37,681 nucleotides of DNA from Anaerolineae bacterium (GCA_013178015.1 JABLXR010000007.1:1-37681), one strand, 5' to 3'; positions 1 to 8,288 are shown, counted from the first letter of the stretch. The notes: generated from the sequence alone by a model not told the origin. Numbers and translations are program-made.

Positions 1-61
1 ACGGGCAAAAGCGGTAAGGGCGCCAGCTGGGATGGTGTTGATGGACCTGGTGCAGGCGGTT

Positions 62-260
62 TGACGGGGACTCCCAGGAACACACAGCCAGGGGGATGGG
101 TTCTGATGGACTCTGGGAGCCGCACTCACAGCCATCACGGATAGGTTTGATGGCTTCCGGCAGCCGTACTCAGAGCCATCGGGGGATAGGTCTTGATGGA
201 CTCTGGGAGCCGCACTCGGAGCTAGCAGGATAGGGCTAGGAGTTGACGGCTCTCTGGAGT
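62..260. repeat. Degenerate tandem repeat, about 44-bp unit
   Basis: Units begin near 62, 105, 149 and 195, with a decayed partial copy after about 243. Each unit starts with TGATGG or TGACGG, continues with a CTCTGGGAGCCGCACTC-like stretch, and ends in GCCAT(C)..GGATAGG. The copies at 105 and 195 are nearly identical over their first 22 bases, and the middle copy differs at several positions. No open frame with coding character crosses the array, so this is a non-coding tandem repeat. Its function is unknown. Confidence 0.7.
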
Positions 261-541
261 GATAGTAGAATGGGGCCACCTTACCAAACGAAAAGCCCCG
301 GCGCTGGTGTTAGCAGCCCAGGGCACGGCCAGTCAGGATGCACTGACTGACAGGCATAGCTTAGCAGACAAGAGCCCGTCAGGACAAGCGCACCTGGCGG
401 GCTTCGTGCTTCTGGGTTTGACACCATCGTGACACCATTGACGGCATCGTGCGCTGGCAGCCACAGAAGCCGTCTCGGTGCCGGACCTACTAGGGGTAGT
501 ACTCTCGGCTGAGCAGGGCACCTACCCCTAGGGGCAAAGAG
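261..541. other. Non-coding stretch between repeat and tRNA, with two hairpins
   Basis: No convincing gene is seen. Two inverted repeats stand out. One has 11-base arms at 373-383 and 393-403 (AGCCCGTCAGG against CCTGGCGGGCT, one G-U pair) around a 9-base loop. The other has 10-base arms at 490-499 and 522-531 (CTAGGGGTAG/CTACCCCTAG). The second lies just past the 3' end of the tRNA on the minus strand and may help end its transcript, but it lacks a U-tract. A short direct repeat, TGACACCAT, occurs at about 419 and 430. Confidence 0.5.
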
Positions 542-613
542 AGCGGGTGAAGGGATTCGAACCCTCGACTCTCTGCTTGGGAAGCAGATGCGCTACCGCT
601 GCGCTACACCCGC
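542..613 (-). tRNA. tRNA-Gly (anticodon CCC)
   Basis: Read on the minus strand, the sequence folds into a full cloverleaf: acceptor arm GCGGGTG/CACCCGC, D stem GCGC/GCGC, anticodon stem TCTGC/GCAGA with loop TTCCCAA, a 5-base variable loop, and a T arm with TTCGAAT in its loop. The loop gives anticodon CCC, reading glycine codon GGG. The discriminator base is T at 542. No CCA is encoded, so it must be added after transcription. Confidence 0.95.
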
Positions 614-622
614 ACTAAGCCC

Positions 623-650
623 ATTATACCGCAATCCCGCTCCGCCGCAA
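623..650 (-). promoter_or_regulatory. Promoter of tRNA-Gly
   Basis: On the minus strand a perfect -10 box TATAAT (623-628) lies 16 bases from a -35-like TTGCGG (645-650), placing transcription start just before the tRNA 5' end at 613. Confidence 0.65.
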
Positions 651-927
651 GACCCCATCAAACACGCAACACGCCCCCCGCCAGCGACAATGATTGGCGC
701 TAACGTACCCAGAGCCAGCTGCCCGAGGCCGCGCCCCGAGGTGCTGGCTGATTCGGCAGGCTCAAGCTAAGCTCGCAGCCTCCTCTCGGGCTACCCGACG
801 CTCGCACCTCTGGCCCCGAGCGCGCTCCTCACGCCGAAAGCCCCCGCCTCAGGATTTGACCCCAACTGCCCCCTTGGCCACAATCCTTCGACCAAGAGCC
901 CGTACGACGGGCGCACCGGGGGGCGCA
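651..927. other. Gene-free stretch upstream of the asparaginase-like gene
   Basis: An open frame reaches upstream of 928 to about 694, but that part is rich in Arg, Pro and Ala and does not resemble the N-terminus of the hydrolase family, so it is treated as non-coding. Apart from the tRNA promoter at its left edge, no clear plus-strand promoter or hairpin was recognised. Confidence 0.5.
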
Positions 928-1851
928 ATGCTGATCTTGGGGACCGCCAACACCGCCTGTGGCATCAGTGAAGGCATGGCCGTGCTCCGGCGTGGAGGCA
1001 CAGTGGAGGAGGCGGTCGAAGCGGCCCTCCGTCCCGTCGAAGACAACCGTGATGACGACAGCGTCGGCCTGGGCGGTCTGCCCAATCTCCTAGGCCAGGT
1101 GGAGCTTGATGCGGCCATCATGGAAGGTACCCACCTTCGCGCCGGTGCGGTCGGTGCCCTCCAGGGCTTCCGCCACCCCATATCCATCGCCCGCCGGGTC
1201 ATGAAGGAACTGCCTCACCTGCTCCTGGTTGGCGAGGGCGCCGCCCGGTTCGCTGAGGAGATCGGCGCCGAGAGGGGGAACCAGGATGCCGCCGAGGCCC
1301 AGCTCCGCTACGAGGAACGCATGCGGCAAGCCGGCCTGGACCCGCGCTGCCTAGGCCAGCCAGGAGAGCAGCCGCTGTACCAGGCCCTCTGGCGGACCAT
1401 CCACTCCCGGCCTGGCGGCACGGCCAACGTGATCGCCCGCGACGATCAGGGGCGCCTCTGCGTAGGAGTCACCACCAGCGGCTGGGCCCTCAAGTACCCT
1501 GGACGGATCGGAGACTCGCCCATCATCGGCGCCGGAGCCTACGCCGATGATCGCTACGGCGCCGCTGCCTGCACCGGCTTGGGTGAGGTCGCCCTGCGAT
1601 TGTGCACCGCCCACTCCGTCGTAATCCGGCTCTCCGCAGGAATGGAACTAGAGGCCGCGACGCGCTCCGCCCTGGCGGACGCCCTCGCCCTCGATGTGGG
1701 CATCCCCTTCGTTCTCAACATCCTGGCCCTGGACCGCGCTGGCAACCACACCTTCTGGTCCACCAGGGGGGACAAGGCGTCCTACCTCTGCTTGGGCCCC
1801 GAAGACGAGGAGCCCCGTCGGCTGCCCGCTCGCGCTCTCCCGGCGCCATGA
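928..1851 (+). CDS. N4-(beta-N-acetylglucosaminyl)-L-asparaginase-like Ntn-hydrolase
   Basis: This 307-residue protein belongs to the isoaspartyl peptidase/asparaginase family, whose members cleave the GlcNAc-Asn bond or beta-aspartyl peptides after self-processing into two chains. Seen: an N-terminal VEDNRDDDSVGLGG block (37-50), LRAGAVGAL (70-78), the likely nucleophile Thr165 in GGTANV, and VTTSG (181-185), PGRIGDSPIIGAG (191-203) and TGLGE (216-220). Autocleavage before Thr165 is inferred from the family. The ATG at 928 follows a G-rich stretch and fits the usual family start. No signal peptide is evident. The stop overlaps the start of the next gene by four bases, so the two are probably translationally coupled. 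Substrate is not certain. Confidence 0.85.
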   Translation: MLILGTANTACGISEGMAVLRRGGTVEEAVEAALRPVEDNRDDDSVGLGGLPNLLGQVELDAAIMEGTHLRAGAVGALQGFRHPISIARRVMKELPHLLLVGEGAARFAEEIGAERGNQDAAEAQLRYEERMRQAGLDPRCLGQPGEQPLYQALWRTIHSRPGGTANVIARDDQGRLCVGVTTSGWALKYPGRIGDSPIIGAGAYADDRYGAAACTGLGEVALRLCTAHSVVIRLSAGMELEAATRSALADALALDVGIPFVLNILALDRAGNHTFWSTRGDKASYLCLGPEDEEPRRLPARALPAP

Positions 1852-3731
1852 CTCCCAATGCCGGCGCCGGCAGGCAGCGGCCGGTCGCCCTTGCCCAATG
1901 GGCAGCAGGCGCGCTCGTCCTCGCTGCCCTGCTTACGCTCTACCTCTTCACCCTGGACGATGGGCTGCGGATGGAGGAGCTCCAGGGCGGAGACCTCATC
2001 ACCCACCAATACGCTCAGGTCGAGGGGCGGTTCTCCAACGCCCCCGGCTACCCCCTCTACACACTGGGGGGATGGCTCTGGTTCCGGATGGGGCGGCTAC
2101 TGCTCTCCTGGGCCTTGTCCCCCATACAGATCCTGTCGCTGTACTCGACGCTCTGGGCCCTGGCCGCCCTGGCCACCATGTACGTGCTGGCTCTCGAACT
2201 CTCCCCCGGTCGCTGGCCTCTGGCCGCTGCGGTAACCCTGTTCTACGGCGTCACCTACTTCTTCTGGTACTACTCCGTCTCCACCGAGCAGTACACCTCG
2301 GCCGTGTTTCAGACGCTTCTCCTGGCGCTGCTCGCCCTCCGCTGGGAGCGTACCCAGCGAGACCGCCTTCTGCGCTGGATCGCTTTCGTAGTGGGGACCT
2401 GCGCCGCCAACCTGGTCACCACGCTGCTGCTCGTGCCGCCCCTGGCCTGGTTCATCCTCTCCCGCCGGCCTGACCTTCTCCGCCGCCGGCGCCTCATAGC
2501 CAGTCTGGCCGCGCTGGCCGCGCTGCCCATCCTCTCCTACGCCTTCGTCTACCTGCGGGGAGCTCAGCACCCGGAATGGCGGGGCGAGGGCGACTGGCCG
2601 CACGCCCTGGCCTGGTTCCTGGACTTCATCAGCACCTCTCAGGGGCGCGAGGAGATGACCCTGAGCCTCCTGCCCCTGGGCCTGAGCTACCTCTGCCTGG
2701 TGCCTGCCGAACTCACCTGGCCGGTGCTGGTGGCCGGGCTGGCCGGCCTGGGCCTGCTGGGACGTCGCCGCGCGGTGCTGCTTTTGGGCACAGTCCTCCT
2801 CTACCTGCTCTTCTCCTATGTCGACCGATTCGGCAATTGGTACCAGGTGGTCATGCCCGCCTACCCTCTGGTGATACTGGGCCTAGTCGGTCTCTCCAGA
2901 TGCCCCCGAGCCCGAGCTGACGGGCCGTGGTCGAGACTAGTACTTGCGGGAATAGTCATCCTGCTTCTGCTGGGCACAGGCGACCGGCTGGCCACGAACC
3001 TGCCGCGGGCGAATCTGAGCCAGCGCCTGGACGATGATGCCCTCTGTCCTGGACGTGCCATCCTCGCCGACCTGCAGCTACTTGACCCGGACGGCATCGC
3101 GTCGGTCCTGGTGACCTACGAGGAATCGCTCTCGCTCCAGTACCTGCAGAGCGTGCTGGGCGAGGGCGACCGTGTCCGCGTGCTAACCGACCCGGCCGCA
3201 GTCGAGTCGGCGACGCACGTGAGCCGCCATGCGGCCCCGTTGGCCCTGCCGAGTCCAGGATGGAGGCAGCCCCACGCGGCAGGAGAGGTGCTGCTGGCCC
3301 CAGAAGCCCCTGAGGCCCTCCGCCTCGCCGCCGTAACCAGCGCCCGCGCCGCGTCCCTGGGCCCCCTGAGCCCCTCCCAACTAGCGCTCGATCTCCGGGA
3401 CCGATCGCCCGCTTGCGGCGGTCCGGCGCTGTTGGTCCTCATCCGCTGGCACCTGCTTGAGCCGCTCGATGCCGACCTATCCATCTCGGTCCGGGCTCTG
3501 TCCCAGGGAGCGCTCATACGGGCTGACCAAGGTCCGGCTCAGGACGACCACCCCCCCGTCTGGGGGCTGTCGCCCACCTCCACCTGGTCCCCGGGGGACG
3601 AACGCCTGGATGCCTATCTGCTCCCTCTCTCCGAGGAACGGGCTGCCGATTCACTGGAGTTGGTGGCCTACGTCCTGACCGACGACGGTCCCGAGACGCT
3701 GTGGGAGGCCGAGCTACCACTCCCGGAGTAG
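1848..3731 (+). CDS. DUF2723-type polytopic membrane protein (GT-C glycosyltransferase-like)
   Basis: This 627-residue protein has about ten membrane segments in its first 370 residues, starting with one at about 15-37. The loop after it carries an acidic DLITHQYAQVEG stretch followed by NAPGYPLYTLGG, which matches the DUF2723/TMEM260-like pattern (PPGYPLY) of GT-C folds that use lipid-linked sugars. The last 230 residues look soluble. The ATG at 1848 overlaps the previous stop as ATGA. Known for the family: proposed O-mannosyl or related transferase activity. Inference: cell-surface glycan or protein glycosylation, which would fit the neighbouring GlcNAc-asparaginase-like enzyme. Donor and acceptor are unknown. 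Confidence 0.75.
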   Translation: MTPNAGAGRQRPVALAQWAAGALVLAALLTLYLFTLDDGLRMEELQGGDLITHQYAQVEGRFSNAPGYPLYTLGGWLWFRMGRLLLSWALSPIQILSLYSTLWALAALATMYVLALELSPGRWPLAAAVTLFYGVTYFFWYYSVSTEQYTSAVFQTLLLALLALRWERTQRDRLLRWIAFVVGTCAANLVTTLLLVPPLAWFILSRRPDLLRRRRLIASLAALAALPILSYAFVYLRGAQHPEWRGEGDWPHALAWFLDFISTSQGREEMTLSLLPLGLSYLCLVPAELTWPVLVAGLAGLGLLGRRRAVLLLGTVLLYLLFSYVDRFGNWYQVVMPAYPLVILGLVGLSRCPRARADGPWSRLVLAGIVILLLLGTGDRLATNLPRANLSQRLDDDALCPGRAILADLQLLDPDGIASVLVTYEESLSLQYLQSVLGEGDRVRVLTDPAAVESATHVSRHAAPLALPSPGWRQPHAAGEVLLAPEAPEALRLAAVTSARAASLGPLSPSQLALDLRDRSPACGGPALLVLIRWHLLEPLDADLSISVRALSQGALIRADQGPAQDDHPPVWGLSPTSTWSPGDERLDAYLLPLSEERAADSLELVAYVLTDDGPETLWEAELPLPE

Positions 3732-3984
3732 CGGTCCCGCCCCGGAGCGCAGCTCGTACTCGCGATCGCACCGGTGTACCTCAATCTGGGGGCAAGGTAT
3801 AGGCCCGCACCCAAAGCGGTGCCGCGCCCGGTCCCCACTCGAGGAGTCCGCGTCCCCAGACACGGAGCCATTCCGGCCGGGCGGTGTGCCTGAGCTGCAG
3901 GCCGAGGGCCGCAGGGGGTCTCTGGCCGCTATCCGTGTCTCGCACTCGGCCCCACTCTGAGACGCACCCAACCGCACCTGGCGC
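3732..3984. other. Intergenic stretch with no recognised gene
   Basis: The gap between the DUF2723 gene and the CooC-like gene is about 307 bases. Apart from the promoter and ribosome binding site at its right end, nothing is recognised. The short open frames here run antisense and have no family character. Confidence 0.5.
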
Positions 3985-4014
3985 TGGACAGCCGCCCTCG
4001 GCTGGTGCTACTAT
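3985..4014 (+). promoter_or_regulatory. Promoter of the cooC-rsmI-pgi/pmi operon
   Basis: TGGACA (3985-3990, five of six consensus) is separated by 18 bases from TACTAT (4009-4014). The predicted transcript would start near 4021, and the ribosome binding site GGCGGAGG precedes the ATG at 4039. Confidence 0.55.
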
Positions 4015-4038
4015 GGCTCCAATACAGGCGGAGGTGGC

Positions 4039-4809
4039 ATGCGCAAGATCGCCGTAAGCGGCAAGGGTGGGGTGGGGAAGAGCACTCTGGCGGCCTCTCT
4101 GGCTTACGTCTATTCCGAGCGCGGAGTCCGCGTCTACGCCATTGACGCCGACCCCGATGGCAACCTGGCGGCGGCCCTCGGCATTCCTTCCGAACTGGCA
4201 GCGCAGATCACTCCCATCTCCGAGATGGACAGCCTCATCTTCGAGCGTACCGGCGCCAAGCCCGGCTCTTCAGGTACATTCTTCCGCCTCAACCCGCGAG
4301 TGGACGACATCCCCGAGCGGTTCTCCGTCGAGCACAACGGCATTCGCCTTCTGGTCATGGGCTCCGTTACCTCGGGCGGCAGTGGCTGCGTCTGCCCCGA
4401 GAGCGCCCTCCTGCGCGCTTTGGTCACCCATCTCACGCTCCATCGCGATGAGGTGGTGATACTGGATATGGAGGCAGGAGTGGAGCACCTGGGGCGCGCC
4501 ACCGCCAGCGCGGTAGACGCCTTCATCGTGGTGGTGGAGCCAGGCCTGCGCAGCATTCAGACCGCCAATGCCGTGCGGGCGCTGGCCCACGATATTGGTG
4601 TGACCAACATCCTGGCGGTGGGCAACAAGGTGAGAAACGAGCGCGACCGGCAGTTTCTGCGCGAGCAACTAGCCGATATCCCCGTGCTCGGCTTCATTCC
4701 CTTCATGGAGGACATCATTGAGGCCGATCTCACCGGCAGCGCCGCCTACCTCACCGTGCCCACACTCGCCGAGGCGGTTCGCGCCATAGTCCAGCAACTG
4801 GAGGAGTAG
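4039..4809 (+). CDS. cooC: CooC-like nickel-insertion ATPase (MinD/ParA fold)
   Basis: This 256-residue protein is a deviant Walker A ATPase, with GKGGVGKS at residues 8-15. It has DADPDGNL at 36-43 and a CVC motif (Cys117 and Cys119), which in CooC-type proteins binds a metal at the dimer interface during maturation of Ni-Fe carbon monoxide dehydrogenase. The following PESALLRALV also fits CooC. No CODH/acetyl-CoA synthase gene is visible nearby. Instead it heads an apparent operon with rsmI, whose TTG start abuts its stop codon. The client enzyme is therefore not identified and may be encoded elsewhere. Confidence 0.85.
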   Translation: MRKIAVSGKGGVGKSTLAASLAYVYSERGVRVYAIDADPDGNLAAALGIPSELAAQITPISEMDSLIFERTGAKPGSSGTFFRLNPRVDDIPERFSVEHNGIRLLVMGSVTSGGSGCVCPESALLRALVTHLTLHRDEVVILDMEAGVEHLGRATASAVDAFIVVVEPGLRSIQTANAVRALAHDIGVTNILAVGNKVRNERDRQFLREQLADIPVLGFIPFMEDIIEADLTGSAAYLTVPTLAEAVRAIVQQLEE

Positions 4810-5679
4810 TTGGGGAGCTTGTTCGTGGTGGGCACGCCCATCGGCAACCTGGGCGACGTCACCCTACGAGCCCTGGACACGCTCCGACAAGTCTCTCTCA
4901 TCGCCGCCGAGGACACGCGCACTACCCGTAAGCTGCTTAGCCACTACGACATACACACCCCCCTGATCTCGTACTACGAGCACAATCGCCTACAGCGGCT
5001 AGATCAGATACTGGGCGCTCTGGCAGAGGGTGACGTGGCCCTTGTCAGCGAGAGCGGCACCCCGAGCATCTCCGACCCTGGATACCACCTCGTCCGGGCC
5101 GCCATCGAGGCTGGCTTCCGGGTGACGCCAGTCCCCGGCCCCAGTGCCGCCATCGCTGCCCTGGCCGCCTCCGGCCTGCCTACCGACTCCTTCACCTTCG
5201 CTGGCTTCCCTCCCCGTCAACGCAACCGCCGCCGGGAGCGCCTGGAGAGACTGGCCTGGTTGGAGCACACCCTCGTCCTATACGAGGCGCCCCATCGGCT
5301 GGAGGAAAGCCTCGCCGACTTGCTTGATCTGCTGGGCGACCGCCGCGTCTGTGTGGCTCGGGAGCTGACCAAGGTGCATGAGGAGTTCTGGCGTGGTACG
5401 CTGGAGGAGGCCACCGAGCGATTTCGCGGCCAGCAACGGGGCGAGTTCACCATCGTAATCGAGGGCCGCAGCGAGGAGACCTGGAGCCGCGAAGCGGTCG
5501 TGAAGGCACTGATCTCGCTGCGTGAGCAGGGATTGGGCCCGGCCGAGGCGGCTCGAGAAGTGGCCGCGAAAGCCGGCTGGCCTCGAGGCGAGGTGTACCG
5601 CTTGGGTGTAGCCGTACACCGACATGAGAGCGGCGCAGATGCGGTCACCCCAGCATCGGAGGAGTCAGATGGAGCTTGA
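4810..5679 (+). CDS. rsmI: 16S rRNA (cytidine1402-2'-O)-methyltransferase RsmI
   Basis: This 289-residue SAM-dependent methyltransferase of the tetrapyrrole-methylase fold methylates the ribose of C1402 in 16S rRNA at the decoding centre. Seen: GTPIGNLGDVTLRAL near the N-terminus, EDTRTTRKLL, SESGTPSISDPG, PVPGPSAAIAAL, and LYEAPHR in the middle. A TTG start at 4810 follows the cooC stop directly. GGAGGAG at the end of cooC provides its ribosome binding site and the N-terminus matches the family with no missing residues. Its end overlaps the next gene by 11 bases. Confidence 0.93.
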   Translation: MGSLFVVGTPIGNLGDVTLRALDTLRQVSLIAAEDTRTTRKLLSHYDIHTPLISYYEHNRLQRLDQILGALAEGDVALVSESGTPSISDPGYHLVRAAIEAGFRVTPVPGPSAAIAALAASGLPTDSFTFAGFPPRQRNRRRERLERLAWLEHTLVLYEAPHRLEESLADLLDLLGDRRVCVARELTKVHEEFWRGTLEEATERFRGQQRGEFTIVIEGRSEETWSREAVVKALISLREQGLGPAEAAREVAAKAGWPRGEVYRLGVAVHRHESGADAVTPASEESDGA

Positions 5680-6724
5680 CAGCCTGGATCTGAGTCGAGT
5701 TGACCCCGGGGGCATGTACCTGCGCGTTAGCGAGCTGCCCGATCAGATCCTCGAAGCGTGGAACCTGGTGCAATACCTGGACCTGCCGGAGAGTTACCGC
5801 GATGTCAGCAATGCAGTCGTGCTCGGCATGGGCGGCTCTGCCATCGGTGCCGATCTCGTGCGCACGCTGGTCGAGGACAGCGCCAAGGTGCCCATGCAGG
5901 TGGTGCGCGACTATCGCATACCGGCCTACGTCAGCGATTCCAGCCTGGTGATCGCTTCATCGTACTCGGGCAACACCGAGGAGACCCTCTCGGCCCTGGA
6001 CGAGGCCATCGCCGTTGGGGCTAAGTGCGTAGCTGTGGGTACGGGGGGCAAGCTGGAGCAGAGAGCCGAGGACGCCGGCGTCCCCTTCGTGGCCTTCGAG
6101 TATCAATCGGCTCCCAGAGCAGCCATAGGCTACTCCTTCATGCTCATCGCCGGGGTGTTGCGGGCAGCGGCGCTGATAGACATGCACGAACCTGACTTCA
6201 AGAGGGCTGCGGAGGTGATGCGGTCCCTGCAGCGTGAGATCGCCCCCGAAGTGCCCACTGAGAGCAACGCTGCCAAGCAGCTGGCCCAGAAGCTGCATCA
6301 GCGGGTGCCAGCGGTATATGGCGCCGGCATTCTCAGCGAGGTGGCTCGACGGTGGAAGGGCCAGTTCAATGAGAACTCCAAGGCCTGGGCCTTCTTCGAG
6401 GTGATGCCCGAACTCAACCACAACGCCGTGTTGGGATACGCCAACCCGCTCCACGCCCAGGAGAACCTGGCTGTGGTCATGCTTCGCTCCGACCTCGACC
6501 ATCCTCGGGTCAAGGTGCGTTATGACGTCACCGCCCGATTGCTGCAAGAACGTGGCGTCCCCTGTCACTCCGTATGGGCTCGGGGGGAGACGGCGGTGGA
6601 ACACATGCTCTCCACCATTCACTTCGGCGACTACGTGAGCATCTATCTGGCCTACCTCTACGGCTCGGATCCGACGCCGGTGGACGCCATAGCGTATCTC
6701 AAGGAGCAACTGGCTCAGGCGTGA
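5669..6724 (+). CDS. Bifunctional phosphoglucose/phosphomannose isomerase
   Basis: This 351-residue SIS-domain protein has GMGGSAIG at 53-60, ASSYSGNTEETL for phosphosugar binding, and the C-terminal PGI/PMI-type extension ending in DAIAYLKEQLA. The family interconverts glucose-6-P, fructose-6-P and mannose-6-P, linking glycolysis with GDP-mannose supply. The ATG at 5669 is preceded by GGAGGAG inside rsmI. The upstream in-frame ATG at 5624 lacks such a site and would add residues with no family match. It is the last gene of the cooC operon, and a short hairpin follows. Confidence 0.88.
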   Translation: MELDSLDLSRVDPGGMYLRVSELPDQILEAWNLVQYLDLPESYRDVSNAVVLGMGGSAIGADLVRTLVEDSAKVPMQVVRDYRIPAYVSDSSLVIASSYSGNTEETLSALDEAIAVGAKCVAVGTGGKLEQRAEDAGVPFVAFEYQSAPRAAIGYSFMLIAGVLRAAALIDMHEPDFKRAAEVMRSLQREIAPEVPTESNAAKQLAQKLHQRVPAVYGAGILSEVARRWKGQFNENSKAWAFFEVMPELNHNAVLGYANPLHAQENLAVVMLRSDLDHPRVKVRYDVTARLLQERGVPCHSVWARGETAVEHMLSTIHFGDYVSIYLAYLYGSDPTPVDAIAYLKEQLAQA

Positions 6725-6756
6725 GACACCAGATCGGAGCTGCGGTTGCACTTCGG

Positions 6757-6773
6757 TCCCGCCCTTGGCGGGA
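6757..6773. terminator. Short GC hairpin after the isomerase gene
   Basis: A perfect 7-bp stem, TCCCGCC/GGCGGGA with loop CTT, begins 33 bases after the isomerase stop. It has no U-tract, so it is at best a weak or factor-assisted terminator. Confidence 0.4.
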
Positions 6774-6848
6774 AGGGGGCCGGGCTATGCGCTCGAAGAA
6801 GGCGGGAGGGCTGGCCCGATGATTGTGCTGCCTGGGCGCAGATGTTCA

Positions 6849-6884
6849 GGGCACCAGAGCCCCGGGGCGGCTCTGGTGCCCTTT
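6849..6884 (+). terminator. Strong hairpin, probable terminator before the SWIM gene
   Basis: The arms GGGCACCAGAGCC (6849-6861) and GGCTCTGGTGCCC (6869-6881) form a perfect 13-bp stem with a 7-base loop, followed by TTT. It would end the upstream operon transcript. It could also act as a leader structure, because the SWIM-domain gene begins 63 bases later. Confidence 0.65.
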
Positions 6885-6946
6885 GCATGTGGCGGTCGCG
6901 ATGCCCCGACACGCGTGCAGGGTTCACTCATTGACGGGAGGAAGGA

Positions 6947-7192
6947 ATGGACTCAGGAATGATCGGGAAGATCCAGAAGGCTCGCCAGTACGCCGAGGAG
7001 CCGGAGCGAGTCACGTTCGAATCCTTCACCGTATCATTCGCGGGCAATCACGATAGCTACATCATCACCTACGACAAGGGGCACTGGTCTTGCCAGTGCA
7101 ACTACTTTCAAGGACACTCGGTGTGCAGCCATACCATGACTATGGAGAGGCTACTGGGGCCGATGCTCAAGCGGACTGCTGAGCAGGCCTAG
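6947..7192 (+). CDS. Stand-alone SWIM zinc-finger miniprotein
   Basis: This 81-residue protein is almost entirely one SWIM zinc finger: Cys49-x-Cys51 followed by Cys60-x-His62 (CxC-x8-CxH), preceded by a beta-rich stretch that includes SYIITYDKGHWSC. SWIM domains bind zinc and mediate DNA or protein contacts, usually as parts of SWI2/SNF2 ATPases or transposases. Here no other domain is present. The ATG at 6947 has a strong GGGAGGAAGG site. It is followed after 39 bases by the flippase-like gene. The cellular role is unknown; a nucleic-acid-binding adaptor is a guess. Confidence 0.8.
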   Translation: MDSGMIGKIQKARQYAEEPERVTFESFTVSFAGNHDSYIITYDKGHWSCQCNYFQGHSVCSHTMTMERLLGPMLKRTAEQA

Positions 7193-7231
7193 GTCCCGTC
7201 GATCGGCCTCGGCAGGTAGCGGCGACGTCAC

Positions 7232-8230
7232 ATGAGATTCAACTGGAAAGTCTGGCTAGGCGTCCTGGTGAGCGCGGTCTTCTTCGCCTGGTTCCTGCGT
7301 GGCCTCTCGCTGGATCAGGTGTGGCGCGATCTCGTCCAGGCCAACTACTGGTACCTGATCCCCGGCGTCGCCGTCTACTTCTTGGCGGTCTGGGCCAGGA
7401 CCTGGCGGTGGCAGTACCTGCTTCGGCCCATGGCCTCGCTCTCCTTGCGCCGCCTGTTTCCCATCGTCGTCATCGGCTACATGGGCAATAACGTGTACCC
7501 TGCCCGGGCCGGCGAAGTCATCCGCTCCTACGTCCTTCTGAGGAACGCCAATGTGCCGGTGAGTGCCTCGCTCGCCACCGTCTTAGTAGAGCGGGTGTTC
7601 GACGGGCTGGTCATGCTGCTGTTTGTCTTCGTGGCTGTGCCCTTCGTGGATCTGCCCGGCTGGCTCAACTTCACCGTGATCGCTGCCACACTGGCCTTCG
7701 CCGTCGCTTTCGGAGTGTTAGTGGCTGTGGCTCTGTGGCCTCAGGTGTTCCTCCGCTTCTACGGACGCATCGAGGCGCTGCTGGTGCCGGCCCGGTGGCG
7801 CAGCCGGGCCAGGGGAATCCTGGAGCTCTTCTGCACCGGGCTGTCCGCCCTGCGGCATCCCCGGCACCTGGCCATGATCCTCTTCACTTCGATCCTCATC
7901 TGGCTCACCGAGACCACCAAGTACTGGGTGCTCATGCATGGGTTTAGCTTCCACGCGCCCTTCATCGTGCTCATGCTCATGACGGCGGTGGTCAACCTGG
8001 CCACCACCATACCCTCCGCTCCCGGCTACGTGGGCACCTTCGATGCTCCCGGTATCAAGACCCTGGCCGCGTTCGGCGTTCCGGAGTCGGTGGCGGCGGG
8101 CTACACCCTGGTCCTGCATGCCGCACTGCTCCTGCCCATCACCCTGCTGGGCTTCTTCTACATGTGGCGTGAGAGCGTTTCCTGGTCGGATTTCCGGGCC
8201 GCGGCCAGGCCTCAACCCACCGAGGCCTGA
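7232..8230 (+). CDS. Lysylphosphatidylglycerol synthase TM / UPF0104 family membrane protein
   Basis: This 332-residue protein is hydrophobic throughout and is predicted to cross the membrane about eight times. It shows the family signatures YMGNNVYPARAGEVIRSY, LVERVFDGL and SAPGYVGTFDAPGI. The flippase-like domain of MprF and the AglD/YbhN group share this fold, and members are tied to lipid or lipid-linked sugar movement. No C-terminal aminoacyl-transferase domain is present, so it is not a full MprF. The ribosome binding site is weak (GGTAGCGGCG). Confidence 0.8.
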   Translation: MRFNWKVWLGVLVSAVFFAWFLRGLSLDQVWRDLVQANYWYLIPGVAVYFLAVWARTWRWQYLLRPMASLSLRRLFPIVVIGYMGNNVYPARAGEVIRSYVLLRNANVPVSASLATVLVERVFDGLVMLLFVFVAVPFVDLPGWLNFTVIAATLAFAVAFGVLVAVALWPQVFLRFYGRIEALLVPARWRSRARGILELFCTGLSALRHPRHLAMILFTSILIWLTETTKYWVLMHGFSFHAPFIVLMLMTAVVNLATTIPSAPGYVGTFDAPGIKTLAAFGVPESVAAGYTLVLHAALLLPITLLGFFYMWRESVSWSDFRAAARPQPTEA

Positions 8231-8255
8231 GCCGCTCCTGGGCTGGGGCGCGGAG

Positions 8256-8285
8256 TTGACACCAAGCCCGCTCTCCCGCTAGCCT
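8256..8285 (+). promoter_or_regulatory. Possible promoter just before acpS
   Basis: TTGACA (8256-8261) is followed after 18 bases by TAGCCT (8280-8285), a poor -10. If used, the transcript would start at or within the first codons of acpS, giving a leaderless mRNA. Confidence 0.3.
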
Positions 8286-8288
8286 CGC

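Noticed and set aside
333-541. Possible integrase remnant or attachment site next to tRNA-Gly
   Set aside because: No copy of the tRNA 3' end was found as a direct repeat in the window and no integrase motif could be read; only hairpins and a short repeat are present.
5957-6751. 264-codon antisense frame opposite the isomerase gene
   Set aside because: Fully overlaps a well supported SIS-domain gene and lacks recognisable domains.
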